From Phoronis australis (Eukaryota; Phoronida; Phoronidae): 40,202 nt of DNA. The notes under the pieces were generated by a model. It was not told the DNA's origin, did not search any database, and saw nothing but the letters and a program-made list of their open reading frames with translations. The stretch spans positions 1 to 40,202 of the forward strand of contig NMRA01000900.1 of assembly GCA_002633005.1 (NCBI GenBank), read 5' to 3'. Shown in pieces: positions 22,494 to 32,884 of this stretch. Numbering within the stretch: the first letter of the stretch is position 1; every line of letters starts with the position of its first letter. A program made the position numbers and the translations under genes.

Positions 22494-22640
22494 GTAAAAC
22501 TAATTCCCTCCACGCAAGACTACTGATGATTCTCTGGAGTCAGTTGGATCTTTTTGCCTTAACGCGAAAAACCCGGAACTCAATATTAAAAAGTTTATAA
22601 ATATTTTAAATCAGTTTTTGGCCGCAGTGAGCTTAAAAAA

Positions 22641-22787
22641 ACGGACGATCACCGCACAAGAAAAAAGTTTATGTTTAATCGACAATTCGTCTATTCACTA
22701 GACATCATCAGGATAATTATTTAAAAGGACAGCAAGTGCCAACATACACCTCAGGTAACATTCATAAAGTGAGAATATAGTCAGTAT
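22641..22787 (-). repeat. Penelope-like terminal repeat (left copy)
   Basis: In complement this matches 23968-24122 along its length, from ATATAGTCAGTA through CTTGCTGTCC and the hammerhead-like core to TTGTGCGG. The two copies face each other, as terminal repeats of Penelope-like elements often do. The sense strand agrees with the adjoining GIY-YIG fragment. Confidence 0.8.
22684..22711 (-). ncRNA. Degenerate hammerhead ribozyme core
   Basis: On the minus strand: CTGATGA, a stem II hairpin GTCTA-GTGAA-TAGAC, then GAAT where an active ribozyme needs GAAA. One core base is lost, so it should be inactive. Confidence 0.6.
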
Positions 22788-22872
22788 CTGGTCATCACCA
22801 TAGTTGCAGGGTCACTGAGCTCTGCATGTTTTTCAGACAATAGATGGCATGCTGGTTCTGAATGGCCAAAGA

Positions 22873-23085
22873 CTATTTAATGTACATTAATTCTTTACTA
22901 AGTTCGCTGCAGTTAATTCTTAGTGAATTGGCTTGGTCACTGTTGCTAACACAATGCCCATACATGTTGCTTTTCTCTTTAGTGTGATATTGTTTCAGCC
23001 TGTCACAGAGGCGTCTCTGTGTGAGTCCGATTAGAATTACTTACAGTTGTCCCGTTAAGGATACACTCTATAAACAACATGGCGA
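22873..23085 (-). pseudogene. Penelope-like GIY-YIG endonuclease fragment
   Basis: The minus strand reads VVYRV near 23085, then after a frameshift VILIGLTQRRLCDRLKQYHT and SNMYGHCVSN, ending in TAG at 22873. This is the GIY...YIG pair (here VVY and LIG) followed by the conserved T.RRL..RL..H helix. It is the C-terminal endonuclease of Penelope-like retroelements, used for target cutting. The reverse transcriptase part is absent. It lies directly upstream, in its own sense, of the left terminal repeat. Confidence 0.75.
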
Positions 23086-23089
23086 TCGT

Positions 23090-23960
23090 TCAATAAAGGA
23101 TCCTTTTATTGAGAGGGCAAACTCCCTCTCGCACAGAAAAAGTTGTCTGTTTTTTCCTCTAAACATTTTCTTAGATTCCTGAAGTATTATCCAAGAAAAA
23201 AAAAACACACACGGAGAACGTGTAAAACTTGAAAAACTGCAATTAGCACAGCCTTGAAAACACGACCCGGCGTTTAAAGCGCGCTTGCTTTACCACTACA
23301 TGTATATCACCACAAACTTCACTCGTACTTTGATACTAATAGACTTACTTGTTTATGGTCCACAGTGTTTGCGCGCGAAACCTACTTATTTTTGTAATGT
23401 TTATTACACTTTTTATACTTTTATGCAATCAGTTTGTAACAAATTTGTTGTATTTAAAATAGTCTTTAATTGCCCAAAAGACCAAATCCGTTATTTTGTG
23501 TTGGCATTAATGCCGCAATTGCTTTGGAAATCGTCTTAGGGTTTGCCAACGAGAGAATTATGAGTTCCTGAGTGATTCACTAAGGCTTCGATTAAAATTG
23601 ACATCTGTTTTTTCATTGTCATTCAAATTCAACTTTTTTTAAAAAATGAAATATATTTTTTTCATTGCACAGTGAAGCAGACGACGGAAGCGGAGTCGTA
23701 GTGCGCAGTGCCACTGCCGGTGGCCTGGGATATCGCAGAAGAACTTATACTTAGAAATGGTTCTGTTACAATTGAGCCGTTTTCCGTATTAGACACTTGA
23801 AATTGGATCTGAGCAACAATCCCCCCCCAAACACACTAAAACTGCACACATTTCAGTCTTGTTTCCGCCGTATATTGTTAATTACCGGGGTTAGTTAATA
23901 AACTCAACAATTCACCTTCTCCTCCTGTTTTTTTGGTGCCCCCCTGCCCCCCCTAACTCC
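23090..23960. other. Interior between Penelope repeats, origin unclear
   Basis: AT-rich. A frame at 23285-23539 (+) has no domain. A stretch at 23934-23965, C-rich and ending TAACTCCGCCTATG, looks like one hAT terminus without a clear partner. Confidence 0.35.
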
Positions 23961-23967
23961 GCCTATG

Positions 23968-24122
23968 TACTGACTATATTCCATGTATCTCTCACTTCAC
24001 TTTACAGATGTTACCTGAACTGTTTGTTGGTACTTGCTGTCCTATAGTTATCCTGATGATGTCTAATGAATAGACGAAACGTTGATTGAACTTGAACTTT
24101 TTTAATTGTGCGGCAACGGTTG
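23968..24122 (+). repeat. Penelope-like terminal repeat (right copy)
   Basis: The inverted partner of 22641-22787. It contains CTTGCTGTCC, the hammerhead-like core, and TTGTGCGG near its end. It may belong to one element with inverted repeats or to a second solo copy. Confidence 0.78.
24053..24080 (+). ncRNA. Hammerhead ribozyme core-like motif
   Basis: CTGATGA (24053-24059), stem II GTCTA-ATGAA-TAGAC, then GAAAC (24076-24080). All core bases of the hammerhead's two conserved strands are present with a 5-bp stem II. This is the motif reported in terminal repeats of Penelope-like elements. I did not find a convincing cleavage strand and stem I partner within the repeat, so activity is unproven. 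Confidence 0.65.
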
Positions 24123-24129
24123 GGTTTTT

Positions 24130-25250
24130 GACCTAATAAATACATGATATTTGATAAAATACCGTTGAACTTAAGACTTTGCAAACCTTAATCAAGTAAG
24201 ATTGCATAGATACTTCTATTCAAGGACTTTAGCTATTTCTTTTTAACGCTAACTCGTGGTTACCTCAACTGTTCCCCAGGACTTTGTTTTCGCTAATCAA
24301 CGGTGTTTAATCTACACTCAGTGCAGACGGTACAATTAAAATATCACTTTCCGACGTCATAAAGCCAGTATCCATTTCACAACTGAATAATATTTTTTTT
24401 TCATTTGTCGTTCCGATGGAATGCCGTTTCGGCCATATTTATTGCCATCTGTAATACTAAAGAACTTTTGATTTCGTGGAATTCGTTAGATAATTCTGGA
24501 AATTGAATGTCAACTCTCACACGTGACCTATTGTTAGAGCTTGTAACCCCAATATTGTAAGGGATTGGACGAGAGTTTGGCCTATGCAATTCTTGCTTTC
24601 TGCTCGAATAAGTTTAGGACGCGAGTAACTTTGTAAGCTAGACTATCAAAATAAAAATGTGACAGTGTGGCTGAGTTGTTAAATAAACACTAATAAATGA
24701 AAAGTTTACCTTCGAAAAGGGTCCATTTCAATAATCTGTGCTACCGACAGCTTTCACTTTGCTTTCCAATCGTCTAGCAGTTGGTAGACTGTACCACATT
24801 TTGAGTTTATCCCGCAATCCCCAACAAAAAAAATCAAATTGTCCTACTATTTAACCCCGGCAAAATATGATATGATCACATACTTTTGTAATTTCACGCA
24901 CAACAAAGAAATGTTTTTTTCTGTTCAACCATTTGAAAATAGACTTTACACGACACTCTCCATTTTGACTAAAATGTGGACTTAAGAGTGCTACGTCTGC
25001 CGTTCGACAAAAATGTCGTTTGTGATATTTTGTAACCACAAAACTTTCCATAACTGTAGACGAAATTTGTTCGAAACACGTTTTTGGCGAAAACAGTTAT
25101 CAATCTATTTTGCTTGTACTTAACAAATACACTGCCCTATATTCGATAACACAAACCGCCCTATATCCCATAACAAAAAGCGAATAGTCACCATTTTTTG
25201 ACGTCATGAGTTTCAAATTGTATGCTGCATCACTCATAACAGTTCCTTTC
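24130..25250. other. No gene recognised
   Basis: AT-rich. Short frames only (such as 24401-24589 and 24851-25051 on the minus strand), without domains. Intronic in the proposed gene model. Confidence 0.4.
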
Positions 25251-25256
25251 CTAATT

Positions 25257-26384
25257 ACTCTGCGCGTGCAAGCGCAGAGTATTGTTGTTCCTGGGTTTTC
25301 TTCAATTTTATTCTTATTCTTATTCTACTTCTTATTCTTCTTCCGACCAAATTGACACTTAATATCTGCAAAAGGGTTGCAGGTCTCAAATTTAAATTTG
25401 ATGTTAGGCAGTCTATAAATTTTGATTCATTATATATTCATATTCCATAATGCACCGAAGAGGTCATTAAGCGCAAAGGTCATGTAATTTTCAAAATGCT
25501 ACTCCTTTATTTTAAAAACTATTCTTTTAAAATTCGGTACACAGGTATAAGTCAATAAGGCAATTTAAAAAAATACTTTTCTAAGTAATCGGGTCATCCA
25601 ATCAGGTGAAATTGGTTAAAGGTCATTGGGTGCAAACCAAAATTTTGAGCTAGACACTTCAAATTGACAGGTCTGATTGCCACAGGTAAATCAAATCGGA
25701 ATCCAAAGTTTCAGGTCATTTAGTGCAAACATGAGGTCATTATGTGCATTTTTCTTCTGAAAATTTGACCTTTTCAATCAGCAAGTATTCTGATGTGTCA
25801 ACCGTTAGACAAATGTGATTCTCAGCGTTAAAGACATTTCCCATGGGCTTTGCAATAATTCTCCTAAAGACGCTTATAATGCACAGGATAGGGTCAATTA
25901 GTGCAAAGGTCATGTAACGTTCAAATTGTTCTATCTCTTACGTTTTTCAAGGAATTCTTTTCAATTTCAGCACAGAGGTGTAAGTCAAACATGCCAATTG
26001 AATACCCTACTTTACTTCGCAATAGGCCTAACCGATGAGAAAAAATAGATCAAAGGTCACTGAGTGCAGAATAAAATTTTGAGCTAGAGACTTCAGAATT
26101 ACATATCTGTTTACTAAGTGCGACCACTTCATTCATCTTATATTCTGAAGTGCTTAAAGTAAAACATCTGTGATTATTAGCATTAACCGCATTTTTAATC
26201 GAGTTAACAATTACTCTCTCATCGGGGCTCATATGCACCGGAAGAGGTCAATTAGAGGACAGTCATCAAAAATAATAATTATGTAATTTCTCCTACAATT
26301 TTAAAGAATTCCTTTTCATATTGGTAAACGGGGTTGCTGTCAGTAACTTCCCATAATAATTCCAGTAATACACACGCGTAGAGT
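25257..26384. mobile_element. Unclassified repeat element with ACTCTGCGCGTG ends
   Basis: The left end ACTCTGCGCGTG (25257-25268) matches the complement of the right end (26373-26384, ACTCTACGCGTG). The left end also forms its own hairpin, ACTCTGCGC-GTGCAA-GCGCAGAGT. Inside, a segment of about 420 bp repeats in diverged tandem form: AAAGGTCATGTAA at about 25485 and 25909, TTTTGAGCTAGA(C/G)ACTTCA at about 25643 and 26077, and AGAGGTCA(T/A)T at about 25459 and 26243. A TTCTTATTC run lies near the left end. Non-coding. No target duplication seen. Confidence 0.55.
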
Positions 26385-26387
26385 CCG

Positions 26388-26410
26388 TTATTGTCACGCC
26401 GTGACAATAA
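26388..26410. repeat. Perfect 11-bp palindrome
   Basis: TTATTGTCACG, one C, CGTGACAATAA. It lies just outside the right end of the neighbouring repeat. It could be a protein-binding site or part of a transposon end. Confidence 0.8.
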
Positions 26411-26682
26411 TCTTTTTAGTTTAGAGTGTCCTTTTACCAGATAACCCAACGCCACGCATATTTCTGCGTAGACGGGGCAGAATATTTCGCGTTCGTAATA
26501 TCCTCAGACTATTAACAATTCAAGCGTGTAACGTAGCTCTAAAAGAAATTTTATATTCCATAAGATGTTTAGAAACGAACATTAGGTCTTTAATAAACGT
26601 TAAAATGCAAGATAAATATATAACGAATGTATAAGAAATGCGAGCATTTGTGATCCATTTATTATTTCACTCTCATTTGTAG

Positions 26683-26745
26683 GATAAACAGGAGAAGAAG
26701 AAGAAGTCAACTATGAGATGGGTAGTCGTCATGCAGTCATTTTTG
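26683..26745 (+). CDS. Repeat exon A1 (21 residues)
   Basis: Bounded by CATTTGTAG and GTAAAA, 63 bp, phase 0/0. It ends STMRWVVVMQSFL after the Lys-rich DKQEKKKK. This is the first copy with the full A signature (TMRW-V-V-M...FL). Confidence 0.8.
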
Positions 26746-26749
26746 GTAA

Positions 26750-27460
26750 AATATTCATCTTTTCATCACGCAACAAAACTTGACAAAACATTGTGATTCA
26801 GTTGATGTCCTGGCATTCGAAAGGCCACCTAGGTGTTGTCTGAGAAAGTGTTTAATTCTGTAATGCGCCAAATATTACATAGGTTGTAAGCCACGTGATA
26901 TGCCGCACAACTGGAATCTCTACCTGCACCGATGAGGTACACGTGCATGTACATAGGGGACTTGAGCGTGAGGTATTCCGTATTACGGAGCATTGCTACT
27001 TGAACGCATACACTAAAATAGAATATTGCTCATGTGTAGGCTGCTATAGTGGAGATAAATGGTATTTTAGAATTCCGACGCCAGTATGCCATATGTTTAA
27101 TTTGTGACCTCGTAATCAACATGTTGTTGTGGATGAAAATTCAAAGAGTTTGACTTCCAACCAGTGTATGTAGGGACGTGGGGATCTTTTCGTTATAGAG
27201 CAGCCGGTCATCAAAGCATTTCAAGTAGATAAATGTGCGATGCTTCATTTTCTGGAACACAACCTACAGATTGTCTAAGCAGTGACCAGTGTCTGCTGCG
27301 GTATAACAAGTTTGTGATATTGCCAGTGAGTCGAATGAAACTTTAAAAACATTCCCGCAATTTAGGAATGGGAAATGTAGTAGCTTACGACTTCAACAGT
27401 TTCTCTAGGAAAAACTATCATGTGATCCTAAGGTTTGGATTGCGACCCAATAATATTCAT
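26750..27460. other. No gene recognised
   Basis: Non-coding in appearance; a 70-codon frame at 26895-27107 has no domain. Intronic in the model. Confidence 0.4.
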
Positions 27461-27578
27461 TCCACCAATAGCGGATTTGCAGCGCAAACGAACTACGCAT
27501 TGCGCATGTGCGAGTTATTTCCTGCGCGAAGGCTCATGGGATAGCTTGTGGTCAGGCATGTCTTGAGCAGGCTGGATA

Positions 27579-28010
27579 GTGTGTGCATTTGGAGTGATTT
27601 GCAACCTAAAAACCATGTTTCATTTTTTGCTTTATAATACCAAACAAGTCCTCTCTCTCGTTTGTAAACACAGCGTAGCTATGATCAGTGACCGTGTGAC
27701 CGAGGGCACGACTGTCGTCATGTTCAGTGTTGGGCAACCGGCGTTGATTTCGAAATCTCCGGTTTCAGACAAGTTGATAGTTCTTGGGTTGCTTAGCTTT
27801 TGTAGCTTTCGCCGGGGATATGCTAGTGACGTTAATTTTAAAAGGAAACTGCGTCGGAATGTTGTTCTCATACGTCTTTTTTCCACCAGGAAAATGTTCG
27901 CTGCACACACGATGGCCCTTAGGCAATTACATTGCACTGGATGCCGCAGGCATTCAGGGGCGATAGTACATCCTCACAAAGAGTTACTCATTTCAAAATA
28001 CATCAAATAA
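27579..28010 (+). CDS. Unidentified 143-codon frame inside the THAP element
   Basis: Long for this window but matching no family I know. The opposite strand is also open for 101 codons (27937-27632), and that side shares the sense of the THAP exon. Either could be a transposase remnant; neither shows a catalytic motif. Kept as a record of an open frame only. Confidence 0.15.
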   Translation: MCAFGVICNLKTMFHFLLYNTKQVLSLVCKHSVAMISDRVTEGTTVVMFSVGQPALISKSPVSDKLIVLGLLSFCSFRRGYASDVNFKRKLRRNVVLIRLFSTRKMFAAHTMALRQLHCTGCRRHSGAIVHPHKELLISKYIK

Positions 28011-28631
28011 AATCAAATGAACCATACATATAGGAACACGGAGTTATAATTAACGCATACCACGACACTGGATACAATTTAGTCAGCAAAACTTGAACAA
28101 ATCGATGAAAATCTGTCGCGGTTTGCTCGAGTTTCTCTCAGTTACCGCCGGGGTCCCATTTGAGGAAGTTATGTGAAATTACGAATGTTGACGAATAAAT
28201 GTCTAAGGGACACACATCTTACAAGTTTCACCCAATACCTTCTCATGCTATTTTACAAGTGTCACGCGCTAGCGTCACGCGCTTCGCTGAGTCTCGCGCT
28301 AACCTTTGCCTAACCCACGTGATTCAGTTGACATGATTTATGGTTATCGCGCAAACGGTGATAAAATTAACGGCAACCAAAAAGTGAAGTTGTAATTCTT
28401 CGCCAAAGTCAACTTAATTCTCACAACTAAGCTTAAGATATACATAGCAATAGAAAGGACCAATGATGAAAGTAAGCGTTTTTTAAATGATAGTTTTAAG
28501 AGTAGAATGTATTTTTGACGAGGTGAAAACTCGAAATCGGTAATCCATTCCGTTTAAAATACACTGAAGTAACGAAATGAGTACAGAAAGCGAATGGAAG
28601 TATTGTAGCCCCTGTATGGCCAACCGACGGT

Positions 28632-28841
28632 CTACGTGTTGCCTTCTAGATGGCTCCGCGTTGGTTTGAAGGCGCTAAATCTCTCCTTACTCCCAGCTCT
28701 CCTAATGTTGTTTATCCATTTTTCACGAAGTTCTTGGTTTGCAGGGAACACATAAAAACTCCGATTTTTATCTCTCTTGTTGTTTTTGAAGCAGCCAGGA
28801 ACACAACAAGTGTATCCGCCGTAAGTTTTATTCGCGCTCAT
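28632..28841 (-). pseudogene. THAP zinc-finger domain, N-terminal part
   Basis: From the Met at 28841 it reads GGYTCCVPGCFKNNKRDKN, then SFYVFPANQELREKWINNIR. The C-x3-C pair, SFY-FP and the invariant Trp in LREKW are the first half of the THAP C2CH DNA-binding domain. The frame then ends (TAG at 28632) before the C-x2-H pair, so the rest must be spliced on or lost. A GTAGAC follows GAAGGCAACAC as a possible donor. The frame is open upstream to 28940. It lies within the inverted ends of a short element, so transposon origin is more likely than a host THAP gene. Confidence 0.72.
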
Positions 28842-28959
28842 ACCGCATGTTATGCTTGATACTATGGCCGCTTTCGGAATCCTGACCACAGCACCCACAA
28901 TGCACCATTTTAACCTAATTTCAATATGGCGTCGCCGCAAATCCGCTATTGGATCCGTT

Positions 28960-29515
28960 TACGTTTTCATTTACAAACACCATACAGTGAATGAATTGAG
29001 CCGTAAAGAAATTTGATCTCCGCTTCCCGTCGCTTCCTCTAACCTATGCTTTAAGACGCAACTCACAATTGTATTTTGAAAAGTACCCAATTTTATGCAT
29101 ACTACAACATTTGAGTCACTGAATTGTTAGTTTCGTTATGTTGACCGCATTTTTGATTCGACCTGTGCTTATACACGTTCAACGATTTGCACATGCGCTT
29201 AGGTATGTGCTCATCACTGTAGCTAAAATAGTTCAGTGACCCCTTATATGTCTGAGAGTTTGAGCAATCGTAGCTATTCGAACGCATACAGGTCCATGTT
29301 CTTGCTGGTAAAGATTGGGCAGCTGTTACGTCATAATTTTGATTACATAAAGCAGAAAAAAATATAACTACAAACATCTGATTTCTTGACTGTGAGAGTG
29401 TCTCATTTGTATACCCATCATGGCGTCTAATAAAAAGAGCTCTAAACCACACGCGTACTGAAAATTTCTGGTGCAATGTTATGCGAACATCTACTAAGTT
29501 ATCAATCTTCTATTA
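28960..29515. other. No gene recognised
   Basis: A 124-codon minus frame (29476-29102) lacks any domain. Intronic in the model. Confidence 0.4.
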
Positions 29516-29518
29516 TAG

Positions 29519-29578
29519 ATAGCCGAAACGACCAATAAGAAGAATTCTGTATGGGTAAACGTCAGGAGCCTACTTCCG
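29519..29578 (+). CDS. Repeat exon B1 (20 residues)
   Basis: Bounded by TATTATAG and GTAAAA, 60 bp, phase 0/0. It encodes IAETTNKKNSVWVNVRSLLP, with KKNS-W and the final LLP of the B consensus. The 3' end CTACTTCCG matches the recent copies at DNA level. Confidence 0.8.
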
Positions 29579-29849
29579 GTAAAATAGTTTTCAACTCTCT
29601 ATTATTTGCAGGTCAAGGTGGTACTAATACTTTGAGAAAAAAATGAAAATTTGCTTTATTTTGATATGGAATCAAGGTATCGGCAAACTCGGGGATTTTA
29701 TCGAAGCACGGATTGAAGAGCAATTTCACTTTAAACACATTTACATAAACATGCGAGTCTCTTTAACCGTCAACTCGCACCACTTTGTGCCAATCAAATA
29801 CTCACCCCAAACCCTGAAAATTTTGGTGTTCAATTGTCCATCAGATACA

Positions 29850-29945
29850 TGTACATGTAGGTTTATTGACAGTTGCTGAGGATAATGATATTTGCTAAGG
29901 TTATTGACAGTTGCTAACATTGCTGACCGTTGCTAAAGGTAGTTC
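29850..29945. repeat. Short diverged tandem words
   Basis: Several copies of TTATTGACAGTTGCTAA-like words (TTGACAGTTGCTGA, TTGACAGTTGCTAAC, CTGACCGTTGCTAA) with a period of about 18-35 bp. Confidence 0.6.
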
Positions 29946-30124
29946 ATAACAATATCCCAGTGTTTGCAAGTTACTCTATTCAAATAAAAACAGTTAGCAA
30001 CAAACGCTTGATATTTGAATGCACCCCATACTGTGTTCCGCGTGCCAATGGTTGAGATTGTCTTGGAAGTAAAGTTTGACTATGCCTACTTGTAATATAT
30101 TTTTTCTGTTTACTACTGCTCAAG

Positions 30125-30187
30125 GGTGGACAAAAGAGGAAAGAGGATGCAACAATGAGATGGATAGTCATCATGAAGAAATTTCTG
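30125..30187 (+). CDS. Repeat exon A2 (21 residues)
   Basis: Bounded by CTGCTCAAG and GTAAAA, 63 bp, phase 0/0. It starts GGQKRKE and ends DATMRWIVIMKKFL. It is intermediate between the older A1 and the uniform later copies. Confidence 0.85.
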
Positions 30188-30742
30188 GTAAAACTCAATG
30201 AAAATTCGTCATGATCTCTTGCTTGTTAAATACCATTGTCATTGAGCTAAAACTTTCTTTTGGGGCTACGTGGTTTATTCCACACACCTCGGGCAATTTG
30301 TTTTTTGAAAAGCCTTGGAATCGCAAATAACCAGCAAAGCAATTTCATCAGTCGTTCTCTAGTATCTCGGATATGCTGCTTTTAAAATTGATATGGTGGA
30401 TCTGTTTTAAGATATGCAATTGTCTTTTTATTCACTCAAGCTCATCAGCAGTAAGAAACTGCCACGCACAAAGATAGATGACAAATTATTTTGTACAGTT
30501 TCTCACACTCATTGAAGTGTCAACACAATAACACGCGTCGTACACCTCATACATGTATATTCAATTTCATGAATTTCAAACATTTTGCAATAAGCACGGT
30601 ATCTATTGAATGCGAGAGTTCCTGACTTACATCTTATTCTCAATGGCAACTGCAATTTGCCCAAGTTACGCGGTGCTGCAGAACGTAAAGTTTACGAGTT
30701 TGAATAAATGCAGTATATTTATTTTTGTATTTCCTTTTCAAG

Positions 30743-30802
30743 GTTGCCCATAAAGAAGAGAAGAAAAAATCGATTTGGGAAATAATCACAAGGTTACTTC
30801 CG
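30743..30802 (+). CDS. Repeat exon B2 (20 residues)
   Basis: Bounded by CTTTTCAAG and GTAGTAC, 60 bp, phase 0/0. It encodes VAHKEEKKKSIWEIITRLLP. The GTAGTAC donor is shared by all later B exons. Confidence 0.87.
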
Positions 30803-31218
30803 GTAGTACATTGGAATTATTTCGAAATTCTTGATAATGCTGTTGAAAAAATCGCGAAGCAAATAGCGCAGATGTCGTATATTTCATTTCATTGCCGACA
30901 GATGGCTTAGTTTTCGTATTTAAAATAGTTCATAATGGAAAGCAAGACGCTTTTTGATATCATTTGATCCACAGCCGCAAACCGTTCTCTTAATATCAAT
31001 GTTGTTTTAAAGTATCTAATTCCTGCTTGATGTTATGTCACCTACTTTGACCAATAAAAACTTCTTTGGAGTTTTGTCATAAAAGACTGCTTACGTTAGC
31101 TTCAAATACTTAGCTAAAATTAATCCAGTAGGTCTACATTTTTACAGCCGATCTATGAGAGTATTTGAAGTAAATTTTGACTACCTGTGATATATCTGTC
31201 TGTTTATTATTCCCCAAG

Positions 31219-31281
31219 GCTTCACAGAAGAAGAAACAGGATGCAACAATGAGATGGATTGTAGTCATGAACAAATTTCTG
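31219..31281 (+). CDS. Repeat exon A3 (21 residues)
   Basis: Bounded by TTCCCCAAG and GTAAAA, 63 bp, phase 0/0. After ASQ it reads KKKQDATMRWIVVMNKFL, the A consensus. Confidence 0.9.
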
Positions 31282-31685
31282 GTAAAATTTAATCCACAAT
31301 CGTCACGATCTTTTACTTGTCAAATAGTATTGTGAAAGAGCCAAAGCTTTCGTTCAGATTAACTGGGAATCATTCGTAACACCACGAGCACAGAAGGTCC
31401 TTGCTCCCACAAATAATCGTCAAAAACATTTTCCTCAGTCGTTCTCAAAAGTCATGTCCAAAGGTATATTGTATCGACACCATCTCACACGCCTCCTTCA
31501 TTCAATTTCATGAAATTTATTCACTGTTTGCAATAAGCTCCTTAATCTTTGAATACGTGCGGTCCTAATTTGCATCTAACTCCTAATGTCAACTGCAATA
31601 TGCCCATGTTACGCAATCCCACAGAACTTAACGTTTCCGAAGTTAAATGGGTGTACTATACTTATTGACGTATTTCATTTTCAAG

Positions 31686-31745
31686 GTTGCCCAAAAGGAA
31701 GAGAAGAGAAATTCGCTTTGGGAAATTATCACAACGTTACTTCCG
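31686..31745 (+). CDS. Repeat exon B3 (20 residues)
   Basis: Bounded by TTTTCAAG and GTAGTA, 60 bp, phase 0/0. It encodes VAQKEEKRNSLWEIITTLLP. It differs from the consensus at K8R and R17T. Confidence 0.9.
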
Positions 31746-32208
31746 GTAGTATATTGGATTATTTTAAAGTTCTTGGATAAAGGTGTTGACTTGTCTGTAA
31801 TTAACGTACACGTCATATATTCCGTTTCATTGCCCACAGGTGGCTTAGTTTTCGTATTTGAAATAGTTAATAGTGAAAGGCGAGAGGTGTTTCTCTTCAT
31901 ATCACGTGAACCACTGTCGTATTCCCTGCTTCTTATATCAATCATCCAATAAAGCAATTCATTTCTGCTCCATGTTACGTCATCTACTTTATCAATAAAT
32001 GCTGCTGGAAAGTTTTGTCCTAAAAGACTGATAACAGCATCTTCAAACTCTTAGCTGGGGTGATCTAATCTCTGTCGCAACGCAGTTGAGTTTGTTATAT
32101 ATAATAGAAGTTATTCCAGAGGATCTGAACTTTAGAGCCGATGTATGAGTTTCATTGAAGTTAAGCTTGACTACCTGGGACATGTTTGTCTGGTTATTAT
32201 TCTTCAAG

Positions 32209-32271
32209 GCTTCACAGATGAAGAAACAAGATGCAACAATGAGATGGATTGTCGTCATGAACAAATTTCTG
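32209..32271 (+). CDS. Repeat exon A4 (21 residues)
   Basis: Bounded by TTCTTCAAG and GTAAAA, 63 bp, phase 0/0. A consensus with Met instead of the first Lys after ASQ. Confidence 0.9.
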
Positions 32272-32824
32272 GTAAAATCTAATCCAAAATCGTCACGATC
32301 TGTTACTTGTCGAGTAGCATTGCAAATGAACCATAGTTTTCCTTCCGATTAACTGGGATTCACTCGTAACAACTCGACCACTAGAAGACCTTGTCCCAAC
32401 AAATCACAGGACCAACAATTTCTTCGGTCGTTCTCTAATACTTTCTTGGACATGGTGCGTTTGATATTGATATGGTGGATCTGTTAAAACATGACATATA
32501 AGGTATTATGAAATTGTCATTTAGTTTACTCAAACTCATCAGAAGCAAGAAACTGTCTTGTCCAAAGATAAATGATCTATATTTGGGGCATTTTCATTCA
32601 CTTATCGAAGTGAAAACACCATCTCACACGCCTCCTTCATTCAATTTCATGACATTTAATCACTGTCTTCTATAAGCAGCTCATTCTTTAAATGCGTGAG
32701 TTCCTAATTTACATCTAACTCTTAATGGCAACTGCAATATGCCCAAGTTACGCAATCCCACAGTATTTAACGTTTACAAAGTTAAATACGTGTACTACAT
32801 TTATTGATGTATTTCATTTTCAAG

Positions 32825-32884
32825 GTTGCCCAAAAGGAAGAGAAGAAAAATTCGCTTTGGGAAATCGTCACCAGGTTACTTCCG
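32825..32884 (+). CDS. Repeat exon B4 (20 residues)
   Basis: Bounded by TTTTCAAG and GTAGTA, 60 bp, phase 0/0. B consensus with one conservative change (WEIVTRLLP). Confidence 0.9.

Larger units (their letters stand above)
27465..28952. mobile_element. Short THAP-domain DNA transposon with inverted ends
   Basis: The ends share CCAATAGCGGATTTGC(A/G)GCG (27465-27484 and the complement of 28933-28952). Further in they share TGTGGTCAGG (27547-27556; complement at 28881-28890). A minus-strand THAP exon starts just inside the right end. THAP domains bind DNA in P-element and Kolobok-type transposases, so this fits an internally deleted element of such a group. No transposase catalytic core was recognised and the target duplication is unclear. 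Confidence 0.6.

Noticed and set aside
23675-23755. Apparent terminal exon after GCACAG reading EADDGSGVVVRSATAGGLGY
   Set aside because: It needs an upstream exon ending two bases into a codon, whereas all nearby exons end in phase 0; in phase 0 it opens with TGA. It also lies between two Penelope-like repeats.
23934-23965. C-rich sequence ending TAACTCCGCCTATG, like a hAT terminus
   Set aside because: No matching opposite terminus or target duplication could be found nearby.
31643-31957. Overlapping frames on both strands around exon B3 (101-104 codons)
   Set aside because: They are read-through of the 60-bp exon into its introns plus antisense shadow; equivalent frames are broken in sibling units.
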